From: an uncultured Flavobacteriaceae bacterium
Lineage (GTDB): Bacteria; Bacteroidota; Bacteroidia; Flavobacteriales; Flavobacteriaceae
NCBI GenBank assembly: GCA_937959395.1
Contig: CALGLR010000049.1
Coordinates: 1 to 57,068 of the forward strand
Length of the DNA stretch: 57,068 nucleotides
Direction of reading: 5' to 3'
The notes below the pieces were generated by a model. The model did no database searches. It had not been told where the DNA came from and worked only from the letters and a program-made list of their open reading frames with translations. The translations under genes and the position numbers were made by a program. Position 1 is the stretch's first letter; each line of letters opens with the position of its first letter. Shown here in pieces: positions 1 through 8,510 of this stretch.

Positions 1-240
1 CGTGATTTATAAATTTATTAGACACATTATACTCAAGTACAACTCAAAAAATAGCTTAGAAATTACAAAATATAAAGAAATAAGTAATTGTAAAATATAA
101 TATTGAATGATTGACCAAAATATTATTCCGATGAATAATGCGGGCTAAGTCTTTATATTTTGTGGAAATTCAAACAAATAGTTTTAGTTTAAAATAAAAA
201 TTTAGTTCTCTTTTATGAGATTCCTGCCTGCGCAGGAATT
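1..240. other. Intergenic region, no gene seen
   Basis: AT-rich stretch with no convincing reading frame. The only structure seen is the short hairpin repeat at its right end, next to the stop codon of the following minus-strand gene. A gene could enter from the left edge, but nothing in the visible bases shows it. Confidence 0.5.
221..238. repeat. Short hairpin repeat (TTCCTGC...GCAGGAA family)
   Basis: Perfect 7-bp inverted repeat with a 4-nt loop, TTCCTGC-CTGC-GCAGGAA. It sits 2 bp beyond the stop codon of the minus-strand gene at 241-636. Relatives occur at 655-674, 24633-24654, 24725-24742, 26262-26279 and 38858-38875. Without a strong T-run on the exit side it is a weak terminator candidate. 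Confidence 0.7.
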
Positions 241-636
241 TTACTTCACTAAAACCCCTCTAGCTTCCATTAAAGGAATGGGCTGTAACGCTTTTAAATT
301 AATAGTATTTTTTCGAAATAAAAAGGTTCTATCATAAAGTTTATCGCTTTCGAAAAAAGTCACTTTAAATTGGTTATTTAAGGCAAATAAATCTTCTTGC
401 ATTAATTCTATTTTAGCATAACTCTTAGCAGGAAGTTTATCTAGTTTTTTTCGAAATGTAGAAGTTATTTTGTCTTCGGAATAACCATTAGTTACAATTA
501 AAAGGATATCTAAGTCTACAGAATTGTCATTTATTATATAGGCATTCCAATCTTGGCTTTTATAAATGTCATTATACTCGTTTACAATAGCAACATATAC
601 GCCTTCTACTTTCGGAATTTCAATATCTTTTTTCAT
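241..636 (-). CDS. Conserved hypothetical protein (131 aa)
   Basis: I do not recognise the family. It is a soluble protein without signal peptide or membrane segment. Alternating hydrophobic stretches (for example around residues 42-50 and 85-95) suggest a small alpha/beta fold. It lies 45 bp downstream of pheS on the same strand and may be read through from it; a hairpin repeat separates the two. The ATG at 636 follows AT-rich sequence and has no competing in-frame start nearby. The coding call is good but the function is unknown. Confidence 0.7.
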   Translation of the reverse strand: MKKDIEIPKVEGVYVAIVNEYNDIYKSQDWNAYIINDNSVDLDILLIVTNGYSEDKITSTFRKKLDKLPAKSYAKIELMQEDLFALNNQFKVTFFESDKLYDRTFLFRKNTINLKALQPIPLMEARGVLVK

Positions 637-654
637 GAAAAAATGCTTTTTTTC

Positions 655-674
655 ATTCCCGTGAATACGGGAAT
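655..674. repeat. Short hairpin repeat between pheS and the downstream gene
   Basis: Inverted repeat ATTCCCGT-GAAT-ACGGGAAT, 8-bp arms and 4-nt loop. It lies in the 45-bp gap between the pheS stop and the start of the 131-aa gene, so on a joint transcript it would fold just upstream of the second start codon. Confidence 0.75.
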
Positions 675-681
675 CTAAGCT

Positions 682-1701
682 CTAAAACGCCGATTTAAAT
701 TGCTCTAAGAAACGTACATCGTTTTCACTAAGCAAGCGAATGTCACTAATTTGATGTAACAATAAAGCAATACGATCTATTCCCATACCAAAAGCAAAAC
801 CTGAATACTCTTTAGAATCTATTCCGCAGTTTTCTAAAACATTAGGATCTACCATACCGCAACCCATAATTTCTAGCCAACCAGTACCTTTGGTCATCTT
901 ATAATCGGTTTCGGTTTCTAACCCCCAGTATACATCAACCTCAGCACTTGGTTCAGTAAATGGGAAATACGAAGGGCGCAATCTAATTTTTGATTTCCCA
1001 AAAAGTTCTGTTGTGAAGTATTGTAGTGTTTGCTTTAAATCTGCAAAGCTTACATCCTTATCTATATACAATCCTTCTACTTGATGAAAAAAGCAATGAG
1101 ACCGACCAGATATCGCCTCATTACGATAAACTCTTCCTGGGGATATTGTACGTATTGGTGGTTTATTATTTTCCATATAACGTACTTGTACAGAACTGGT
1201 ATGCGTACGTAATAAAACATCAGGATTGGTTTGTATAAAAAAAGTGTCCTGCATGTCTCTTGCAGGGTGATATTCTGGTAAATTTAATGCTGTAAAATTA
1301 TGCCAATCATCTTCTATTTCTGGACCTTCACTTACATTAAAACCAATTCTAGAAAAAATATCTACAATTTGATTTTTCACTAAAGATATGGGGTGACGTG
1401 ATCCTAAAGCTATGGGTTCTCCAGGACGTGATAAATCTCCATAAATACTTTTATCGTCTTGGCTATTTTCTACAGCTTCTTTTAAAGTGTTTACTTTTTC
1501 CTCTGCTGTTTTCTTTAACTTATTAATAACTTGTCCAAACTCTTTTTTTTGGTCACTAGCTATGTTTTTAAACTCTGCGAAATAGTCATTTAGCAACCCT
1601 TTTTTACCTAAGTATTTTATACGGAATGCTTCTATTTCTTCTTTAGACTGCGTTTTAAAATCTTCAGCCTCTGTAATGAGTTCTTTTATTTTGTCTATCA
1701 T
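682..1701 (-). CDS. pheS: Phenylalanine--tRNA ligase alpha subunit
   Basis: Charges tRNA-Phe as the alpha chain of the cytoplasmic alpha2beta2 class II synthetase. The 339 aa match the family's usual length. Residues 1-90 form the charged N-terminal coiled coil that binds tRNA. The catalytic core follows, with the class II motif 2 region ([19 protein letters not shown], near residues 190-208) and motif 3 ([16 protein letters not shown], near the C-terminus). pheT is not in the window, as is common in Bacteroidota where the subunits are unlinked. A -7 box lies about 60 bp upstream. No leader peptide or T-box was seen. Confidence 0.97.
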   Translation of the reverse strand: MIDKIKELITEAEDFKTQSKEEIEAFRIKYLGKKGLLNDYFAEFKNIASDQKKEFGQVINKLKKTAEEKVNTLKEAVENSQDDKSIYGDLSRPGEPIALGSRHPISLVKNQIVDIFSRIGFNVSEGPEIEDDWHNFTALNLPEYHPARDMQDTFFIQTNPDVLLRTHTSSVQVRYMENNKPPIRTISPGRVYRNEAISGRSHCFFHQVEGLYIDKDVSFADLKQTLQYFTTELFGKSKIRLRPSYFPFTEPSAEVDVYWGLETETDYKMTKGTGWLEIMGCGMVDPNVLENCGIDSKEYSGFAFGMGIDRIALLLHQISDIRLLSENDVRFLEQFKSAF

Positions 1702-1763
1702 GATCTTTAATCTTGAGCTATCCTAATAACAATCGGGAGTATTTTCAGCATCGAAATGGAAGG

Positions 1764-1771
1764 CAAATTTA
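1764..1771 (-). promoter_or_regulatory. Candidate -7 box for pheS
   Basis: Reading the minus strand gives TAAATTTG, a full match to the Bacteroidota -7 consensus TAnnTTTG, about 60 bp before the pheS start. No clear -33 TTTG was seen at the usual distance, so the call rests on one 8-nt motif in AT-rich DNA. Confidence 0.35.
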
Positions 1772-1824
1772 GTAATTTTTACGAGATTAGCCTTAATGAT
1801 GATGGCTTTGTTATTTCGTTTATA

Positions 1825-2181
1825 CTAGTTTATATATTCTGTTTCAACAAAATAATTCACAATCGCTTCTTTCATTAATACACTTTGTTCACCTGCTTTT
1901 AAATGAGGTAATTCTTCTTTTGTTTTGTAATGTGGCCAGCCGTCTTCGTCTACAAACTCAAATTCATAATACCCATAAGGAGCAAGTAGTTTACATATAG
2001 CGATATGCATTAGGTCTAACTTTTGATCTTTCTTATATTTTCTATCAAACTGCCCTAATTCTTGTACTCCAATGAGGTATATTATGGCATCTAGATCTAA
2101 TACATCTCCATCGGCAAATTGATTAGAAAGTTTCTCTACAACCAATTTCCATCGCTCCTTTAACTCTTCGTCTCTTGCCAT
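1825..2181 (-). CDS. Conserved hypothetical protein (118 aa)
   Basis: A soluble acidic protein without signal peptide. The first 60 residues look helical and charged. A compact aromatic segment follows (YGYYEFEFVDEDGWPHY, near residues 80-96). I believe relatives occur throughout Flavobacteriaceae but know no function. It is preceded by the large palindromic element at 2214-2380 and followed by a 123-bp gap to pheS, so it may have its own promoter within or beside the palindrome. Coding is well supported by its clean frame. Confidence 0.75.
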   Translation of the reverse strand: MARDEELKERWKLVVEKLSNQFADGDVLDLDAIIYLIGVQELGQFDRKYKKDQKLDLMHIAICKLLAPYGYYEFEFVDEDGWPHYKTKEELPHLKAGEQSVLMKEAIVNYFVETEYIN

Positions 2182-2213
2182 TTTCTTTTTCTAAAAACTT
2201 AATTTAATATAAC

Positions 2214-2380
2214 TAATACCAAATAAACATCAAAATCATTGGTTAAATCGGTTTCTTTCTTATTAATATTTAAATATAAAATAGAACCGTAACTAAGGCT
2301 ATGCTTAGATTTTTTATTTAAATATTAATAAAAAATAATTCAAATTTAAAACAATAAGTTTTGAAATTCATTTGGTATAA
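2214..2380. repeat. Large concentric imperfect palindrome (MITE-like)
   Basis: Three nested inverted repeats share one centre near 2296. The outer arms start ATACCAAAT at 2216 and end ATTTGGTAT at 2378, and imperfect matching continues inward for about 25 bp. A perfect 17-bp pair lies at 2260-2276 and 2315-2331. The inner hairpin is CTAAG-GCTATG-CTTAG at 2293-2308. It fills the gap between two divergent genes. It has no coding capacity, and the shape suggests a non-autonomous palindromic element or a cruciform-forming site. Confidence 0.75.
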
Positions 2381-2425
2381 TTATATGAATTTTTGAATTA
2401 TTTCGTTTCTGTTGCAAAGTTAATT

Positions 2426-2433
2426 TATATTTG
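2426..2433 (+). promoter_or_regulatory. Candidate -7 box for the CvpA-like gene
   Basis: TATATTTG, an exact TAnnTTTG match ending 18 bp before the ATG, which would give a leader of about 12 nt. The -33 element is not convincing. Confidence 0.4.
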
Positions 2434-2451
2434 TTTAAAATTCACTAGTAA

Positions 2452-2949
2452 ATGCATGTTATAGATATTGTTTTAGGCGCTCTCATTTTATTTGGATTGG
2501 TTCGTGGGTTCATGAAAGGGCTTTTTGTTGAAGTAGCATCGCTTGTTGCTTTAGTTGCTGGAGTCTATGGTGCTATTCATTTTAGTAGTTTTGCAGCTTC
2601 ATTTTTAGAAACAAAAACGAATTGGGCAGAAAACACTATTAATGTTACTGCTTTTGCCATTACTTTTATTATCATTATCGTTGTTATTTCTCTTGCTGGA
2701 AAGGCACTAACTAAATTAGCAAATTTTGCAGCTCTTGGTATTATAAATAAACTATTAGGTGGTGTATTTGGAGCTCTTAAAATTGGATTAATTTTAAGTA
2801 TTCTTCTTATTGTTTTTAGTAAAATGAACAGTACAGTTACTTTTGTTAATGATGAAAAACTTAAAGATTCTATCCTTTACAAACCTGTAAAATCTTTAGC
2901 ACCAATGCTATTTCCTAGTATTTTAAAAACTGAAGAAAACAAAGACTAA
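2452..2949 (+). CDS. CvpA family membrane protein
   Basis: A 165-aa inner-membrane protein with four predicted membrane segments, at about residues 4-22, 27-47, 63-88 and 105-125. The opening segment (VIDIVLGALILFGLVRGFMKG) matches the start of the CvpA/colicin V production family: Asp near residue 5, then a Gly-rich helix and an RGFxKG turn. The family is named after E. coli CvpA, but its molecular role is unsettled. It runs convergently and abuts the next gene, with stop codons at 2949 and 2950. Confidence 0.88.
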   Translation: MHVIDIVLGALILFGLVRGFMKGLFVEVASLVALVAGVYGAIHFSSFAASFLETKTNWAENTINVTAFAITFIIIIVVISLAGKALTKLANFAALGIINKLLGGVFGALKIGLILSILLIVFSKMNSTVTFVNDEKLKDSILYKPVKSLAPMLFPSILKTEENKD

Positions 2950-3315
2950 TTACAGACCTGTTTCTATTGATAAATTCTTACAGATAGCTTTTATTTGAAG
3001 CTCAAAAAGGGTGCCCTTCACCAAATCATTTACCTTTAATAATTCGTTATAACTCATTGCCAGGCTTACTTGAAAAGCAGGAGTTTCTAATAGTAAAGAT
3101 TTACAATCTCTATTCGTTTTACAGTCATCACAACGTAATGGTTTTTTAATTGAATTGCTTATCATTTTAGCAAACTGTGTAAGCTCTTTGGTTGTTAAAA
3201 ATAAACCTGTATCTCTAAAAACCAATTGTATTTTTTTTAAATTTTTAGCAGCTCCTCTTTTCCATTGAAATGCCATTCCATATTCATTATGATATATTGT
3301 ATATATTTCATCCAT
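2950..3315 (-). CDS. DUF6686-type small Cys-containing protein
   Basis: A 121-aa soluble protein resembling the Bacteroidota DUF6686 family. A CxxCx5C cluster lies at Cys62, Cys65 and Cys71, with a further Cys at 112, so metal or Fe-S binding is possible but not shown. It stands alone, with the convergent CvpA-like gene at its 3' end. Its promoter region is unusual: a full -7 box lies between two copies of an ATTTAGA-N5-TCTAAAT type palindrome (3331-3349 and 3367-3385), as expected for a tightly repressed, perhaps metal-regulated, gene. The function is inferred only from that context. Confidence 0.75.
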   Translation of the reverse strand: MDEIYTIYHNEYGMAFQWKRGAAKNLKKIQLVFRDTGLFLTTKELTQFAKMISNSIKKPLRCDDCKTNRDCKSLLLETPAFQVSLAMSYNELLKVNDLVKGTLFELQIKAICKNLSIETGL

Positions 3316-3330
3316 ATAATTTACACTTTT

Positions 3331-3385
3331 ATTTAGACACGATCTAAATAGATCTCAACAAATATAAATTAGATTCATTCTAAAT
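3331..3385 (-). promoter_or_regulatory. Tandem palindromic operators flanking a -7 box
   Basis: Two palindromes of the same form: ATTTAGA-CACGA-TCTAAAT (3331-3349) and AATTAGA-TTCAT-TCTAAAT (3367-3385), centres 36 bp apart. Between them on the minus strand is TATATTTG (3359-3366), an exact Bacteroidota -7 box for the DUF6686 gene. The 19-bp length and dyad form are typical of DtxR/IdeR-type metalloregulator sites, but the regulator is inferred. A third relative lies at 8443-8465. Confidence 0.6.
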
Positions 3386-3412
3386 AAAAATATTTTTTAA
3401 TATATATTAAAA

Positions 3413-3544
3413 AGAGGCAGTATGAAAAGCATTTTCAACGTCATTCTGAATTTATTTCAGAATCTCACAATACTATACGCTAGCCTTTTGTGAGAACCTG
3501 AATCAAGTTCAGGTTGACGAAACTAACCTTTTTAGACAGCCTCT
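3413..3544. repeat. MITE-like composite hairpin element (132 bp)
   Basis: Ends form imperfect terminal inverted repeats of about 17 bp: AGAGGC at 3413-3418 and GCCTCT at 3539-3544, continuing inward with about 14 of 17 matches. Inside are TTCTGAA/TTCAGAA, TCTCACA/TGTGAGA and CCTGAA/TTCAGG arms. No frame is open through it. It looks like a dispersed intergenic element of Flavobacteriaceae lying downstream of the carbonic anhydrase gene. Confidence 0.7.
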
Positions 3545-3566
3545 ATAAATTATGTTTTAAAGAATT

Positions 3567-4196
3567 TTAAATCATTTCTACTTTACCAGAATGAAGACTA
3601 TATACGCCTCCAACAATTTGAATGTCTCCACTATCTTCCATTTCTTTAAGTATTGGGCTTTTTTCTCTTATACGATCTATAGTTAATTTAACATTATTCT
3701 CTACTGTTCTAGCCACAAACTCTTTATTCGAAGAATTTGCTTCTCCATCTATTTCATTAGCCGATTTTCTAACAGCTGGTAAAATATTATCTAGTAAAGC
3801 CGTTATATTTCCTAATTCTACACCATCACAAGCTGCTTTTACAGCACCGCAAGATTCATGACCTAATACTAAAACTAATTTACTGCCTGCTACTTTACAT
3901 GAATATTCTAAACTCCCTAAAATATCTACATTTTCAAAATTTCCTGCAACTCTGGCTACAAATATGTCTCCAATAGCCTGGTCTAAAACTGTTTCTACAG
4001 GGACTCTAGAATCTATACAAGATAATACTACAGCCTTAGGAAATTGACCAGTAATGGTTTGTTGAACTAGAGCACTATTATCTGTACTCTCCGTTTGATT
4101 ATTTATAAATCTTTGATTTCCTTCAAGTAAATCATTTAATACGCTTGATGGTGTTAATCCACTTTGTATGTCTTTTGTTATTGCTAAATTTTTCAT
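3567..4196 (-). CDS. Beta-class carbonic anhydrase
   Basis: Interconverts CO2 and bicarbonate in the cytoplasm. The 209-aa protein carries the zinc ligands of the beta class: Cys60 in CIDSR, with the Asp62/Arg64 dyad, then His113 and Cys116 in GHESCGAVKAA. There is no signal peptide. Its start lies 2 bp after the stop of the SulP gene, so the two are almost certainly co-transcribed. A SulP transporter next to carbonic anhydrase is a recurring arrangement thought to link bicarbonate uptake to CO2 chemistry. It is the last gene of its transcription unit, before the MITE-like element at 3413-3544. Confidence 0.95.
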   Translation of the reverse strand: MKNLAITKDIQSGLTPSSVLNDLLEGNQRFINNQTESTDNSALVQQTITGQFPKAVVLSCIDSRVPVETVLDQAIGDIFVARVAGNFENVDILGSLEYSCKVAGSKLVLVLGHESCGAVKAACDGVELGNITALLDNILPAVRKSANEIDGEANSSNKEFVARTVENNVKLTIDRIREKSPILKEMEDSGDIQIVGGVYSLHSGKVEMI

Positions 4197-4198
4197 CT

Positions 4199-6076
4199 TT
4201 ATTGCTTATTATTATTTACATTATTCTTTACATTATTTTTAATCCATTCCATACAAGAATCAAAATCAAGATAGATACATTCTTTAGGAATTAGATCTGG
4301 GATAAGACCAATACGCTCCATCATATACTGGGGTTGTTTAAGTACATCGACAAATAATATAGTCATATCTTGTTTTCTTAGATCGACTAATATATCTTCC
4401 ATTGTATAGAGTCCGCTTTGGTCCAAATAAGGCATTCGCCCAAGTCTTATCACTACTGTAGATGCTGTATTTGGAATTTGTTTAGCCAACTGTTGAAACT
4501 CATCATTAGATCCAAAAAATAATGGTCCTTTGATGTGTTTTATAAACACCTCTTCTTTTAAATATTCTGGGAAATCAATTTCGTCTGGCCAAGTCTCTTC
4601 TTTTAATACTTTTACATCAGAACGCCTTGCGGTGACGTCTCCGATTTTTTTCATAAACATCAATGATGCAATTATTAAACCTATTCCTACAGCATAAACC
4701 AGATCCCAAATCGAAGATAAAACAAGTACAACTAACATAATTAGAACTTCCGAACTTAATTTAAATGGACCAACTTTCATATCTCTAGGCATTGCAGGTA
4801 TTGCTTTAAGACCTTTGTAATCCATAACTCCTATACCTACTGTAATTAAAATTCCTGCTAGCACAGCAGCTGGAATTTTAGAAGCTACGGGACCTAATGC
4901 TAAAAGAATAATAAGAAGCATTATCCCAGCAATCATCCCAGAAAGCTTGGTCTTACCACCAGCATTAATATTTACAACAGTACGTATTGTAGCTCCTGCA
5001 CCTGGAATACCTCCAAATAAAGCAGCAATGCTATTTCCTATTCCCTGACCTATGAGTTCTTTGTTGGGTTTATGTTTGGTTTTAGTCATGTTATCTGCAA
5101 CCACACTTGTAAGTAAAGAATCTATTGCTCCCAATAAAGCTAACGATATTGCAGTGAAAATATAGGGTGTTATACTAGTGAAACTAAATTGAGAAAAAAT
5201 ATCCAACCTAGGGATAGGTAATCCTGAGGGTATCTCCTCTATTGGCCTATAATTTAAATTCATAGCATAAGCCGCTCCAGAGACAACAATTAATGCAACT
5301 AAAGCACTTGGTACTTTGGTCGTAATCTTTTTAAATCCATATACAATTGCAATTGTGCACAAGGCCAAAATAAGCTCTAACCAATTTACTTGTTTTAATG
5401 CTCTGGGTAATGCCCTTAAAGTCCCAATAACCCCTTTAGAATAATTTGCTGCTAGTGTTTTAGATTCTTTAGCTATGTCTTCTTGCGAAAGTGATTGTGC
5501 TCTTTTAATGGTTTCTTTAAAGTCTTCTAAAACTAAAATTCCTTCTCCAGCTTCTTCCTTAAGAATATTTTCAAGAATTAATTCTTCTGCTTGAGGTTTA
5601 AATTTATTGACTAACTCTACATCTTCTTTTGGATAGTAACCAATAGAAGGCAGTATTTGAGTAATTAGTATAATAACGCCAATAGCGGTCATGAAACCAG
5701 AAACTACTGGGTAAGGTATGTATTTTATGTATTTCCCAAAACCTAGTACACCAAGCCCCACTTGCATTAGTCCGGCCAGAATGAAGACTGTTAATATTGC
5801 GGGAAGGGCCTTTTCTATGTCTCCATCATTTGCAGCTATTATTCCGGCTATAACAACCATACTTACCGCTGTCATAGGAGCAGTAGGACCTGATATTTGC
5901 GTATTAGTACCTCCAAATAGTGCCGCAAAAAAACTAATAAAAATAGCGCCATATAATCCAGCTCCTGGACCTAAACCTGAAGATACCCCAAAAGCCAATG
6001 CTAGTGGCAAAGCAACGATTCCTGCGGTAATTCCTCCAAAGGCATCTCCTTTTATATTAGAAAACAAGTTTTTCAC
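4199..6076 (-). CDS. SulP family inorganic anion transporter with STAS domain (copy 1)
   Basis: A 625-aa inner-membrane transporter, probably for bicarbonate given the adjoining carbonic anhydrase, though sulfate cannot be excluded. The N-terminus has the SulP start (GGITAGIVALPLALAFGV) and about 12-14 membrane segments. A cytoplasmic STAS domain occupies roughly residues 500-615 (LDQSGLYTMEDIL is the conserved loop). A hydrophilic insertion of about 70 residues near positions 155-225, rich in Glu and Lys, is absent from the second SulP in this cluster. The spacing to the carbonic anhydrase gene is 2 bp. Confidence 0.93.
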   Translation of the reverse strand: MKNLFSNIKGDAFGGITAGIVALPLALAFGVSSGLGPGAGLYGAIFISFFAALFGGTNTQISGPTAPMTAVSMVVIAGIIAANDGDIEKALPAILTVFILAGLMQVGLGVLGFGKYIKYIPYPVVSGFMTAIGVIILITQILPSIGYYPKEDVELVNKFKPQAEELILENILKEEAGEGILVLEDFKETIKRAQSLSQEDIAKESKTLAANYSKGVIGTLRALPRALKQVNWLELILALCTIAIVYGFKKITTKVPSALVALIVVSGAAYAMNLNYRPIEEIPSGLPIPRLDIFSQFSFTSITPYIFTAISLALLGAIDSLLTSVVADNMTKTKHKPNKELIGQGIGNSIAALFGGIPGAGATIRTVVNINAGGKTKLSGMIAGIMLLIILLALGPVASKIPAAVLAGILITVGIGVMDYKGLKAIPAMPRDMKVGPFKLSSEVLIMLVVLVLSSIWDLVYAVGIGLIIASLMFMKKIGDVTARRSDVKVLKEETWPDEIDFPEYLKEEVFIKHIKGPLFFGSNDEFQQLAKQIPNTASTVVIRLGRMPYLDQSGLYTMEDILVDLRKQDMTILFVDVLKQPQYMMERIGLIPDLIPKECIYLDFDSCMEWIKNNVKNNVNNNKQ

Positions 6077-6153
6077 ACTATTAAAGTTTTAAGTGATTAT
6101 AGGTTCTATTTACTTTATAAAGGTACATATTATTTAAATCAACACTTACACCA

Positions 6154-6828
6154 TTAAAAGTTAACAAAAGCTATAATGTTAATTTGATCCCTCCCAGAAG
6201 TTTCAAAAAATTGATTCATATAACCTAATTCCAACCTTAATTGTTTCGAAAACGTATACCCTAATCCTCCGTACAATCTATTTCTATCAAATATGGAGGA
6301 TTTCGTGTTTAAAAAGATTTCATTGTAAGCCGATAAATATAACGGACTTACATCATCTTCAGTTTTCTTAAAAGGCACTTTCAAACCTAAAAAATACCTG
6401 AAACGCATTTTATAATCGCGCTCTACAAAGCGTTGTTCAAAGCGATAACGATGGCTTAATCCAACAACACCTATTTTTTGTTTGGTCGTAAACTGTTGAA
6501 AAATACGATGTTCATTAACAGCTATTTTATCATCGCTATTTGCCACATAATTTTCTGATAAAATATAACCATAACCTAATAAAATATTATTATTATTGTT
6601 TTCTGAAAGATTATAACCTACCCCAGTTCTTAACAATAATTGCTCTAAATCCGATATGGCATCATAATTTCTATACTGAACTTCATGATGAAGATTCCAT
6701 TTAGAATTAATTTTTTTACTGCCTATATAAATTAACCAATTCCCTAGATCGCTTTCTTGGGAATGGCTATTAAAAGTGATAAAAAACGTTAAAAACGCAA
6801 AGGAAAAAGATCTTAAAATTATCTTCAT
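6154..6828 (-). CDS. DUF2490 outer-membrane beta-barrel protein
   Basis: A 224-aa exported protein with a signal peptide (residues 1-23, ending near FNSHSQ). The rest consists of alternating amphipathic strands ending in aromatic residues, as in DUF2490 proteins: the opening GNWLIYIGSKKI and HHEVQYRNYD are typical. It probably forms a small outer-membrane barrel. It sits between the two SulP genes (22 bp after copy 2), which suggests a role in anion passage across the outer membrane, but that is inference. Confidence 0.85.
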   Translation of the reverse strand: MKIILRSFSFAFLTFFITFNSHSQESDLGNWLIYIGSKKINSKWNLHHEVQYRNYDAISDLEQLLLRTGVGYNLSENNNNNILLGYGYILSENYVANSDDKIAVNEHRIFQQFTTKQKIGVVGLSHRYRFEQRFVERDYKMRFRYFLGLKVPFKKTEDDVSPLYLSAYNEIFLNTKSSIFDRNRLYGGLGYTFSKQLRLELGYMNQFFETSGRDQINIIAFVNF

Positions 6829-6850
6829 ATTAGTAATTTAAGTTTAAGAT

Positions 6851-8425
6851 TTAAGCCTTCTTTTTTGTCCTTAGTTTAAAAAACTCAATAAAACTATCTG
6901 GATTTTCTACATTACCCCTTTCGGAGATCAGTTTAATGTTAATATTCCTTTCTTTAGCTTTAAAGGCGAAATCATCAAGGATTTCAATAATATCATAATC
7001 TAAAAATCTAGTTTTCCTAACATCTAATTCTAAAAAAGAGTTTTCAGGGAGGTTATCTAATTCTTTTAAAATAGTAGCCTTGTTAAAAAATGTCACTTCT
7101 TCAGCAAGAGTCATTTTAATCTTGCCATCGTTTGTATCTTCTCCTTCTTTGTGAAGGAAATGTGAGTTTTTGTAACTATGATATAAAGTTACCATTATAC
7201 CAATTGCTAAACCAATACCAATACCCCATAGTAAGTCTTTAAACACGATAATTAATACCGTTGCAATAAATGGGACAAATTGTTTCCATCCTGCAGTCCA
7301 CATCGCCTTAAAAGTAGAAGGCTTCGCTAATTTATAACCTACAATAAAAAGAACAGCTGCTAAAACCGATAACGGTATCATATTTAAAACCTTAGGGATT
7401 AATATTACCGAGATCAGTAGGAGAAAACCATGGATTATTGCACTTAACTTCGTTTTATTTCCAGACTGAATGTTTGCCGAACTACGAACAATAACTTGAG
7501 TAATAGGTATACCTCCAATTAATCCTGAAAGAATATTACCAGCGCCCTGAGCATACAATTCTCTATTTGTAGGAGTAACACGTTTTTCTGGATCTAATTT
7601 ATCTGTTGCTTCAACGCATAATAGAGTTTCCAAACTTGCAACAAGCGCAATTGTAAATGCAGTAATCCATATCCCAGATGTACCAATAACACTAAAATCA
7701 GGAAAAGTAAATTGTCCTAAAAAGCTATCTAAACTGTCTGGAACTGGAACTTGTACTAAATGACTTTGGGCAATATCCATCCCGGTGCCTTTGGCAAAAA
7801 CGAAGAAAAGAATACCTGCAACAACCGCAACTAATGGTCCTTGAATTAATTTAAAAATGTTGTGTTTATGAACAAGTACATTAGACCATAATACCAATAC
7901 CAATATAGCTATGACAGCAATTACTGTAGAACCTATACCCAAATTTTGAGGAATGCTTATAATATCCATTAAAATATTACTGCTTTTTCCAAAAAGCACA
8001 AAATTTCCTTCAGGATCTTTATCAATTCCGAAAAAATGAGGAATTTGCTTTAGAATAATAATTATTCCAATACCCGTAAGCATTCCTTTAATCACTGAGG
8101 ATGGGAAATAGTACCCAATAATACCAAATCTTAGTACCCCAAAAAGAATTTGAATTACACCTGCCAAAACTACTGAAACCAAAAAAGCTTCATATCCCAA
8201 GGTACCTATTGCAGCTAAAACAATTGCAGCTAAACCTGCTGCAGGACCACTAACACCTACTGGAGAACCACTTATAGCACCTACGACGATTCCACCGATA
8301 ATTCCTGCAATTAATCCTGAAAATAGTGGTGCTCCACTAGCTAAAGCAATACCTAAACAAAGTGGTAATGCTACAAAAAACACGACAATACTCGCTGGTA
8401 TGTCACTTTTAATAGTTTTAAACAT
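6851..8425 (-). CDS. SulP family inorganic anion transporter with STAS domain (copy 2)
   Basis: A 524-aa inner-membrane protein with the SulP signature at the N-terminus (DIPASIVVFFVALPLCLGIA), about 12 membrane segments, and a short divergent STAS domain at residues 430-510. It lacks the long hydrophilic insertion of the neighbouring SulP. Together with copy 1, the DUF2490 protein and carbonic anhydrase it makes a four-gene module that probably handles bicarbonate. A perfect 9-bp inverted repeat lies 18 bp before the start codon, so this gene may have its own regulated promoter within the cluster. Confidence 0.93.
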   Translation of the reverse strand: MFKTIKSDIPASIVVFFVALPLCLGIALASGAPLFSGLIAGIIGGIVVGAISGSPVGVSGPAAGLAAIVLAAIGTLGYEAFLVSVVLAGVIQILFGVLRFGIIGYYFPSSVIKGMLTGIGIIIILKQIPHFFGIDKDPEGNFVLFGKSSNILMDIISIPQNLGIGSTVIAVIAILVLVLWSNVLVHKHNIFKLIQGPLVAVVAGILFFVFAKGTGMDIAQSHLVQVPVPDSLDSFLGQFTFPDFSVIGTSGIWITAFTIALVASLETLLCVEATDKLDPEKRVTPTNRELYAQGAGNILSGLIGGIPITQVIVRSSANIQSGNKTKLSAIIHGFLLLISVILIPKVLNMIPLSVLAAVLFIVGYKLAKPSTFKAMWTAGWKQFVPFIATVLIIVFKDLLWGIGIGLAIGIMVTLYHSYKNSHFLHKEGEDTNDGKIKMTLAEEVTFFNKATILKELDNLPENSFLELDVRKTRFLDYDIIEILDDFAFKAKERNINIKLISERGNVENPDSFIEFFKLRTKKKA

Positions 8426-8442
8426 ATTACATATAAATTGAT

Positions 8443-8465
8443 ACTATTAGAAAATATCTAATAGT
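8443..8465 (-). promoter_or_regulatory. Perfect 9-bp palindrome upstream of SulP copy 2
   Basis: ACTATTAGA-AAATA-TCTAATAGT: 9-bp arms, 5-nt spacer, 18 bp before the start codon at 8425. The core TTAGA-N5-TCTAA is the same as in the operators at 3331-3385, suggesting one regulator for both promoters. It could instead be an mRNA leader hairpin. Confidence 0.5.
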
Positions 8466-8510
8466 AAGATTAATTAAATGACTAATTATTTAGCCTTAAA
8501 AAAACCGATA

